Shown: positions 1 to 10,300 of the stretch, piece after piece
Position numbering within the stretch: the first letter of the stretch is position 1
Layout: the number at the start of each line of letters is the position of its first letter
Source: Agapetus fuscipes
Lineage: Eukaryota > Arthropoda > Insecta > Trichoptera > Glossosomatidae
DNA length: 64,000 nucleotides
NCBI GenBank assembly: GCA_951799405.1
Contig: OX637336.1
Span: 18,519,479 to 18,583,478, forward strand
Direction: 5' to 3'
Notes under the pieces: generated by a model
What the model was told of the DNA's origin: nothing
The model's input: the letters and a program-made list of their open reading frames with translations, nothing else
The model's database searches: none
Program-made: the position numbers and the translations under genes

Positions 1-381
1 GGGTGAAAAATTTATACACCATTGCCCAAGACCAGTCATCAAAGATACATTCAGCCTGATAGCAGCTGAGTCTTGCTTGAGAATTGGCGCATTGTAGCGA
101 CGACCAAGCTCGTAAAAAGTCCGGCAGATAGTCAGTTGGTAGAATGCTTGCATTCCGTGTTGAGAGCAAGGTTTCGATCCCCGCCGAGGGTGTCAAAAAT
201 GATTTTCCGTTTCGTTGTTTATTTCGATCCCAAAAAAATACCTCCATTTCAACTAAAGTGGTAGGTGTCACAGGCCGGCTCTCTTATCTGTAAAAATAAG
301 AAAGTCCCGAATCGCCACATGCGATCCCCTTTGGGATAGAACTAACAATAAGTTAAACAATATATGTAGCTTAGTTGCGTT
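1..381 (+). mobile_element. Composite SINE1-SINE2, 5' end outside window
   Basis: Bases 1-111 match the SINE1 body, including the segment ending GCGACGACCAAGCTCGTAAA. Bases 112-381 match SINE2, including its tRNA-like head with GGTAGAATGC and a B-box-like GTTTCGATCCC. The junction is the same as at 38.9 kb and 57.55 kb. Confidence 0.75.
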
Positions 382-458
382 GCGAAAAGTCACTTTCTTA
401 CTCAATAAATTTGTCTTCCAGTTTGCCCCTAGTCTCACTTGTGTTTTTGGTTAATCAG

Positions 459-566
459 GTGGGCAACCACGACCAAGGTCGCGTGGCAACACGCTATGGT
501 CCTGAACGCTCTGACGGAGTCCTCATGATGAGCATGCTGCTGCCAGGAGTGTCTGTCACATACCAG
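459..566 (+). CDS. Maltase exon 1 of window (GNHD motif)
   Basis: Acceptor AG is at 457-458 and donor GT at 567-568. The exon is in phase 0 at both ends and has 36 codons. It carries the GNHD catalytic Asp and [10 protein letters not shown], the strand leading into GEE. Confidence 0.92.
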
Positions 567-3500
567 GTAATCACACTGTTATTTCCATAGAAATTCACTT
601 TGCCATTGTCACCCCTGTGTCAGGGAAGGTCGGAAAAAGTTATAGGGCTTGTGTTCATTTGAGGTTTGGATTTTATTTGTAAGTACACATTCAGCATTTA
701 TAAGCTCAAACTGCACGTGTTTGTTTTGTAGGTATGCATTTGACAGCCTTTAATGTTGATATACCTGTGCAACTTAGATTATAGCAGAAGCCAACTTACT
801 GCATTAATACATACTATTTACCACGTTTGCCTCAGTCCTGTCAAACGCTGCAGTTGTGTTGTCATACAAAACATGCTTTTACGTGTCTGATATGTTTTGA
901 ATGAATGGACTGTATGTTGGGTTTCCTGTAGTCACAGGGAGGTTCAATCTCTAGGATTCCTTTCTTTCCTCAAGGGGCGGGTTTCTGGTTACGCCAACAG
1001 AATCAAAAGGTAACTGCAGGGACTTACCTGGAGCATCTTTCGTTCCTGAAGGTGAATACACGATCGCGGTGCGGTGAGTTAGCTGGATCGAATTATATCG
1101 ACCTACTGTGACGAGTGTCTATGTCTAACTGACGTAGGCCAAAGATGCACCATGCAGTGTGACCTAATGATTAATTGACACAACCAGTGTCAACTTTTAA
1201 GTTTTCTTGCTTTCTTCATCTTATGTTTTGATATCCAATTACAATACATGCCATAATGTCTCAAAATAATGCCAATGCAGATGCCTCAACACGTGGAGCC
1301 CAGGGTGGAGGCTCCTCTGCACAAGGCTCCGGTCCATAAGGCGGGTGCCCTGGATGGCGGATGCTTCATGTATATGTCCCCACGTGGAAGCCTCGCGGCT
1401 AAGTCCACGGGGGCCCCCAACTGGGAAACCCAGGCAGTAATTGCCACCGCGCAGCGCTGTGTCCGACTTCCACCTTCGTGCGCGCGTAATTCCAGAGTGC
1501 CCGTCGGTTGACCGACTTCGTGCCGCTTCGGCAGCTCTCGGTCGTCCTTCGGCTACCGCCTCGCCAACGTCACTCCAGTCGTCTTCCCACTTATTTTATT
1601 ACAAATGTTGTTTTAAAATAACATAACAACAAACACTAACAAAGATAAACAAAATACAAAATTAGATATTAGTAACAAAATAAGTAGGACACTCAAGCAA
1701 TCTCGAGCAATCTCGAGCAATCTCGACCAATACCACCATCAAATATAAATTTTATAAGTACCTTACATCAATTTATTTCTAGAGAGACTTCATAGACTTT
1801 ATCACATACGCAGACAAATAAAACACACAATTACATATTTGTAACAAAATAAGTAGGACACACGAGCAATCCCGACCAATACAGATATCAAATATAAGTA
1901 CCCAACATCTATTTATTTCTAGAGAGACTATACAGACATTCAAAATACACAATTATTTATACAACATATTCGTGACATTGCGTTTCAGGGTGAAGAGATC
2001 GCAATGGAGAACTTCTACTTGACATTTGAACAGACTCAGGATCCGCAGGCATGCAACGCTGGGAAAGATCTCTACAACTCCACCTCTAGAGATCCAGAGA
2101 GGACGCCTTTCCAATGGAACACCGACAAAAATGCCGGTTAGTGGAAGTCGAAGCATACACAAAATATTGCGATAGCAAATGTGGCTTAAATCGATACCTT
2201 CAGGTCCCATTGCACCAAACTCCAATCAGACAAAAATCAAAATGAAGTGTGATTTCTCCCATAAAATAAAAAAAAATGGTTGCGAATACATAAATCAGCT
2301 GATCTACATCATCTTTCCTGTTCAAATTTCGTCATATTATTGCCCACTTTCTAGAAATATTTAACCGAGGTCCTTACCAGAATTACGCAATCAAATATTG
2401 ATTGGAGGTTGGTGCAACAGGCACGGTAAAGGTAAAACTGAATCGCTTAATAAAACTACCATGGGTTTCTCAGATAAATGTTCCTTTTTCCTATTTTCTA
2501 CGAGAGAAAACTCTATTACTTGGATCGGTCTGTAGTCCAGTGGTAAAACTTAGGACTCGAAGGAATTGAAGGTTGTGGGTTCGAATCCCGATGGAGCACA
2601 AAAAATACATAATTTATATTTTCAAATATGCTCTTCGCTCGGTTAAAAAATTCATGAAACCTTTAGCGAAGACCGATCACTAAAGGTCCATCCAGCTTTA
2701 AAGCAACTAAGTCTTGCTGGAGAATTGGCGCTTTGTTGCGACGACCAAGTTCGTATAACAACACCTCGCCGACACTTTAACAAGCGTCATGGACTCCTAG
2801 AGGCTTTGAAATCTATGGAGTCTCCCTTGGTTCACACAAAAGTGGGAATATTATGTAATTTAGAAGTTTGTCACGAGCACTTCCTTATAATTAGTTAGCT
2901 TGCTATAAGAAGTTTCACCCAAAAAATGATTTATCCACAATTTCTCAAATCACCGCTTGTTCAGTTTAACCTTTAATATTATGTTGAAACACAATATGTT
3001 TTTGTTTCAGGTTTTTCGAACGCCAGCGAGACATGGTTGCCTGTAGCAACCAATTACATGACCTTGAATCTGAAGGCTCAGAAGGAAGCACCAAAGAGTC
3101 ACCTCAAAGTAAGTTCATATGTATACATACCTATTATACACAACATCACAATACAACACACAATTTTGCTCCTAGCGAAAATATTTGAATTAGTCTTCAA
3201 TTTTAATTAAATTCTATCAAAAGTGTTCCAATAGTGCTTTAAGAGAAAAAACATTTTGTTTACAGTGCTTATAATTTGTGCGCAAGCGGTTTTTAGTGCT
3301 TTTTAATGGATTATAATATATACGAAATCTGACTTTTAAGTGGGTACTTAAATTTAAAAACAAAAATAAACTTTCTCTACTGACCAAATAGCGGCGCTAT
3401 CTTAAACTAAAGCTTTTATTTTTACTTTTTTGAGTTGGTAAAACTACTTATTTTAATAAAACTTTCGCCACCAGGCGATAGATATCGCTTTTTACATTTC

Positions 3501-6500
3501 ACTTCAAAATCATAATTATAATCATAAATATGGCTCAAGACCTGCTGGCCAATGCAAATTTAATTTTACAAACACTTAATAAAATTATTATGGACTCTTC
3601 TAATAAGTTTACCAGAGACCAAATTAGCAAAATAACACCTTTAACTACCGAGTTATCCGGTGCTGTTGGAGCCATGGCAATCGAAATTGGACGCCTTGAA
3701 GGGGAAACAAATGCCATAAAAAGAGTGAAGAATGAACCAGCAAGCTTCATTGAAGCATTAACTGAAGTGAAGGAGCGGGAAGTCCGCTCCAAAAATGTAA
3801 TAGTCTTCAATGTACCTGAAGCAGAAGACAGAATGGGCGATAAAATGAAGATTAAAGAATTGGTTGATGAGATGGGAATGCCAGATTTGGAAATAATACG
3901 CTGCTACAGACTTGGTCAACCTTCCGATGGGAAGGTTCGTCCTCTGAAAGTATACCTCAATGATGCGGAGTCCGCGAGAAAAATACTTTTCTCCCGATCT
4001 CACCGGAGGAGATCAATAAAAATTAAGCCAGACCTAACTCCATTCCAACAGAGGTTTCTGGCATCTAAGTGGAAGGAGCTGGAGGAGAGGAGGTCAGCGG
4101 GGGAGACCAGTTTAATTATGAAATTCAAGGATGGGGTACCTTTTATATCCAAGACCGCTACAGCTTCAACATCAAAAAACTAATTTTAAAAATGTACTAC
4201 CAAAATGTAAGGGGCTTAAATTCCAAGCTGAATATGGTCCGATCTAGTTCCGCATTATTGAAGTTTGATATTTTTGCACTAACCGAGACTTGGTTGACGC
4301 CTGACGTTAATTCTTCAGAGCTTGGCTTTAATAATTACAATACATATCGGCTTGATCGATCTACTAGCACAAGTACCAAGTCGCGTGGAGGGGGTGTGCT
4401 ACTTGCTGTTTCTAAATCCATTCAATCAAAAGTGATCCCCTGTATCAACAAGACCACTGAACTCATAATTGTACTGCTGCTTACTGATCCTTCATATATA
4501 ATTGCATGTGTATACTTGCCCCCTAGCTCTTGTGTTGAGCTCTACAGTGGCTTTGCAGCTGAGGTTGAAGCTATGAGGAATAAGTTCCCTCATTCAAAAT
4601 TCTTGATTGTAGGTGATTTTAACTTGCCTAATATATCATGGAATGAAGCTGATCCCTTGTTACCTAAATGCCATACTTCGAACTTCTCACTGGCGGAAAC
4701 TACCATATTAAATCTTTGTAACTTTTTAAACTTTTTTCAAATTAATTTCACATTAAATGCTCGTAATCGTATTTTGGATCTAGTTTTTTGCAGTGATAAT
4801 GCTGCAAAATCTATAGAATCATCCGATATCCTTGTTCCCATCGATACATACCATCCACCTCTTTCCATTTCTCTTCCATCTAATGTCCAACATAAAAACC
4901 ATAATACCACTTATATTGTAGACTTTTCTAAAGCTGATTTTGTTCATATGAATATATTTTTTCAGAGTGTTGACTTTTCTTTTGTAAATAATGATGATAT
5001 TGAAGTTGTAGTAAATAATCTGTACTCTATTCTATCCGAAGCGATCACTAAATTTGTACCTACTTTTAAGCTTAGTCCTTATTCATGGAAATATCCCAAA
5101 TGGTTTAGTCATGATTTAATTGATCTCATAAAGGATAAGAAAGTGGCTCATCTGAAATATAAAATCTCTAATTCTTCTTCGGATTATCTAGATTTTAAGA
5201 AATTACGTAATGATTGCAAAATTCTGTCCAAAAATTGTTATTTAAATTACATTTCCAACACTGAGCGCTCTATTGTCCATAATGTGAAAAAATTCTGGTC
5301 ATATGCTAACTCTCTGAGAAAGGGCGATCTCGGTATACCACATAATGTTTTTTATGATGATGTGTCATCTGATGATGTTCAAGAAATTCCTAACCTTTTT
5401 GCATCTTTCTTTAAAAGCGTTTATGATATTCATCCTGACTGTAATACGTTTGAATTCTCTTCACATATTGATTTACAACTGTCTAATTTGTCATTTAGTG
5501 TAGTTGATGTCATCACAGAAATTGAATCAATGAAACCACTTACTAATCCTGGCCCTGATAATGTCCCAGCGGTAATGTTGAAAAACTGTGTACATAGCTT
5601 GTCTCAACCTCTGTGTGCGGTATTTAATTTGTCCATCGCGTCTGGATGTTTTCCCGCCCTTTGGAAGCAATCGTATCTTTCTCCAATATACAAGTCTGGT
5701 GATAGGAGTAACGTCAAAAACTATCGACCAATAAGTAAATTGTCCGCCATTCCGAAGCTACTTGAAAGGCTTGTACTTACTAAAATCCGGTACGTTGCAA
5801 CCAGATCAATTTCAGTCCATCAACATGGTTTTTTACCAAACCGATCAACTACTTCTAATTTAATGGTATTTGAAAATTTCCTTTCTAATGCTTTGTCTAG
5901 CCGAAAACAAGTTGACGTAATTTACACTGATTTTTCAAAAGCGTTTGATCGGGTATCACACACTATCCTTCTTAGTAAGCTACGCGGTATGGGGGTGTCT
6001 GGTAGTTTTCTGTCTTGGCTCCGAAACTACCTTATTGATAGATCTTTGATTGTCAGAATAGATAATAATAGCTCACACTCCTTCTCACCAACTAGTGGTG
6101 TCCCCCAGGGTTCCCATCTGGGCCCGCTACTTTTTCTCCTATTTATTGATGATATTACAAAGCAATTTCCTGACACAAATGTTCTCCTGTTTGCTGACGA
6201 TATAAAATTTTTTAAAGTCATAGATAATGTGGCTGACTGTAATAGTCTCCAATTATCTTTGAATAATCTAGCAACCTGGTGTAATAAAAATGAATTGCCT
6301 CTAAATGTCTCGAAGTGTTTAGTAATGAATTTCTTCAGAATAAAAAATCCCATTATATATGACTATACACTTTTTTCAAACAGTCTTCGGGTGGTAACGG
6401 AGGTCACCGACTTGGGGGTTGTGTTTGACTGTGGATTATCTTTTAATGTACACATTGCTTCAATTTGTGCCAAGGCCATGAGAATGCTTGGTTTCATAAA

Positions 6501-7318
6501 CCGCATCACCAAGGACTTTCAGGACACTGCCGCAATCAAAATTCTTTATACCACATTGGTTCGCAGTGTTTTGGAATATTGCTCGCCTGTTTGGTCCCCC
6601 CTCTACATGGTGCACGTAGACAATATAGAAAAGGTTCACTTAAAATTTTTGAAAATAGTTAATTTTAAACTCAATATTCCCCTGTCACACTTCGACCCGC
6701 TCTATTTAAATTCGATTCTAAATCTAAACTTTTTGTCAGACAGACGTAAATTTATTGACTTAATCACCCTCTTCAAAATAAAACATGCTCTAATTGATTG
6801 TCCTGCACTACTTAGTGAGTTGAATTTTTTTACTCCACGTTCAGGGACTAGACAATTAGTTTCTTACCGCCCTGTATTTACTAGCACTAACGCACAAAGC
6901 AATAGTTGTATGCATCGTTTACAGCGTGTTGGTAATGAGTATGCCTCACTTGACTTGGTTCTGCATAATAATAATTATCATACCTATAACCAAGGTCTGA
7001 AAAAAATGTTTTTGGGACATCCATAATATATAATAAATTATATTGTTTTAGATTGTTATTATATGAACGATGTCTGCCTGGTGAATTTCTTTATTAGTGA
7101 TATTTGAATGGTTTCTGAAGTTTTTATTTTTGATATGCTTTTTTTTTGTTTCTAACCTACTGTTTAGTGTTTATATATGGGTTTATTTTTTCTTTTCTTT
7201 TCTTTTATGTTTTACCGTAATGTTTTATACTTTTTATTCTTGTAATATATATTGTTATTGTTGTTTTGTATAAACTCCCTTGATATGTACCTACTTATTT
7301 CGTAAAAGGCTAACGCCG

Positions 7319-7353
<35 letters not shown>

Positions 7354-10300
7354 ATATGTGTAGGATTTTACCGCTGGTGATGACCACTTCGTTATGCATC
7401 ATTATCTCTCGGGGCGTGAGGATTCTTTTCTAGTGATATTGCTTATTCTATTTTAGGAAAAGTTGCATGATCAAAACATTATTTTGCATAAACAAATCAG
7501 GGGTTATTAAGTTAAAATGAGAAGAAAATGGCCAGGCTTTGCACTTTGAAACTAAAAGCACTTCCGCAAATAAGTGTTCCGTTGGTTGAAGTTTCACCAT
7601 AATTATGATGACGATGCGAACTTACGAAAAGCTCGGGAAGCAATGGTCACGGCTCCTGGCTCTGTTCCTGAAAGCAGAAGTCCACGAGGCTAACACTTCT
7701 ACAGGTAGAGCCTCGAGGTGGAAGTTCCTCTGCACCAGGCTCCAGTTCTCAAGGCGGGGGTGCCTTTGGTGGTAGGAAATCCACGGGGAAGTAGTGGAAG
7801 CTCCATTGATGTGCCCTGCATCTCGCAGCGCTGTAAGGACCATCTCCCTTCGTTGGGAAGTGTATAAACGGAACGAGGCTGGGTTTTCGCAATCTCCCTT
7901 TGGTCACATCTCGCTCCAGACTCGCGCGTTCAAGCTCAGACAGCATGCAACTTCGGGAGAACTCGGTTGTGCCGAAAGAACACGACTGTGTCCGTAGTCC
8001 TTCGGCTGGTCCATGCTAGCAACGGCAATGTCAGTTTAATTTATATTCATGTTATTATTTAGGTTTAAGTTAGAATTACGGTCGTTTGACATTTTGACAA
8101 TTATATTAATTTTTTAAAACTGAACAATTTTAAAACTTAATTTAAATCGGATATTTAACGAACCGTTTAGAGAGAACTTACATCATTCTCAACGTTTCGT
8201 CAGCAACGTAGCCGACGTCTTCAGGAGAACATCCTCTCTGTACGGCGACTGAGGATGAACTGATTCATGTTATTATTTTTTTAATAACATAAAAACTTGA
8301 TTGCTTTGTGGGGCCTGTTGCTGTGGTCCATCGGAGCTTGAGCATTCTGATGTTTTGATGTCTGCTCATGCCTTCTATTGGCTGTTTCAGCAATTTATAT
8401 TAAAGACATGGATAATACGCTTCCAGCTTCAATGGATCACAACCACGGATTCCAAAAAACAGCCCTCACATGTAAAATAATCATCTTATTACAACTGCAA
8501 AATGTGAAAAAATGACTAATCAGGATATGTGTTGATCTCCAGGTATACAAAGCGCTTTCCAAACTACGCAGCCACGACAGCATCATGCATGGAAACATGA
8601 CTGTGGCCAACCCAAACAGAGATGTGCTAGTCATCAAGAGGTGAGCCAACTTACTAATACATCTCCTACAGTTACCTTATCGCCCCTCCAGTGTTTGTTT
8701 GACTTGTTTATTATTTGATTTAAAGATAACCTTTCAATGACATCGTCTTAAAAATCACATTCTACACCATTTTATCTTTGATCTGAAAAAAACGCAAAAC
8801 ACGACAATGTGAGAGTTGTCTTCAATATATTTAAAATTAATTTCCAGTTTTCAGAAGACACGTTGATCCAGTGGACATACACATATTGCTCATGAGAAAT
8901 TACCAGTAAAAATAAAAAGGTTCCGAATCACCATACGCTCGCAATAAGTTACTTTATATTTGGAGTTTTGTTGCGGAACGCATTGCTTGACATTGTTACA
9001 ATCTATTTCGAAACTTGCTCAGTTTTTTTCAAGGTCTCTTTATAATCGTGACACCTTGTGCGCAGGTACCACAGTGGAGATCCCTCAATTGTCGTTGTGG
9101 TCAACACCGCTGCCAAGGTTACCAAGGTCAACCTAAAGACCAACACGGACGGCCTGGAAGACAAGATGGACGTAGTAGTTGCGAGCTTGAACTCCAAGAG
9201 AGAAGTTGGGTGAGTGCGTCATAGCATGCCTTTTTCTTCTTCCTTCTCTCTGTAACTCTGTCGACATTCCGCTAGGGGTGGCCAGAGCCTCTGCAGAGTT
9301 GCCTCCATTTTTTCCTATCCTGACACACCTCTTTCAATTCCTTCATATCCATCACCTTTTTCATGCATTTTCTTCTTTTACGCTCACTTTGTATATCCCA
9401 TTCTTTCTCAATCTCCTCAATCTGAACACTCCATACTTATCTCGGTCGTCCCTTCCCTCTTTTTCCCTTCCCACTTTCTTTGTATACATACTTTGTCGGT
9501 CTATCATCATTCATTCTTTCCACATGCCCAAACCATCTCATCACATTCTTTTGTACTTTAACTTTCACATCCTCTTCCTTAAGTGAAGTTTATACAAAGT
9601 ATATTACAGAGGTAATGTGAAAGGAAAGAGAGGTAAAAGACGACCGAAAAAAGTATGGAGGGATCAGATTGAGGAGATTGTGAAAGAATGGGATTTAGAA
9701 AGTGAGCGTAAAAGAAGAAAATGCATGAAAAAGGTGATGGATATGAATGAATTGAAAGAGGTATGTAAGGATAGGAAGAAATGGAGGCAGCTCTGCAGAG
9801 GCTCTGGCCACCCCTAGCGGAATGGCGACAGAGTTACAGTTACAGTTACAGGTTGCTGATTATCTCATCACCTCAGTAGGCTGTGGTAGACCAGTGGCTT
9901 TCAACCTTAAGTGGCTTATCATCTTCTAATGCGTGGTATTTAAAAAAAAAACCCTGTGCGAGAGATTCTCTAGATTTCAGACACTCTAGGGGTCTATGCT
10001 ACTTGTTGTAGTGCCGCAGAGGTGTTTTACGAGCTTGGAATCGACAACCTATCTCTCTGAGGGCTGTAGAGGTGTGCCTCGCAATCATCTGTTTAAAACG
10101 ATAAAAACATCAATATAATTCTATTTTTTAGGGTGCATCTTTGAATTATATACCCATTTAAATTTTTAAATAAATACAATATAATATTATCAATATTGTT
10201 ACGTTCTCTGCTGGATTCTTTTTAATAAAAAATGCCGAAATTTATTTTTTAAGGATTTATTGTTCACTATTTATTTCCACAATTTACAATTGAGAGTCAC

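Larger units (their letters stand above)
3230..7355 (+). mobile_element. Apparently intact non-LTR retrotransposon (CR1/Jockey superfamily, Daphne-like)
   Basis: The element has a short 5' UTR, ORF1 (3530-4183), ORF2 (4192-7026), a 290-bp 3' UTR and a (TAAA)n tail at 7318-7355. Both ORFs are open, which suggests a recent insertion into the maltase intron in the sense orientation. The 5' boundary is approximate (about 3180-3250) and I could not find a clear target-site duplication. Clade placement rests on the RT sequence style, a RRM-like ORF1 and the tetranucleotide tail, and needs a phylogeny. Confidence 0.85.

Noticed and set aside
1269..1626. Two GC-rich frames of 80 and 61 codons
   Set aside because: They belong to degenerate repeat family G, also at 7.6-8.0 kb, and lie in a maltase intron.
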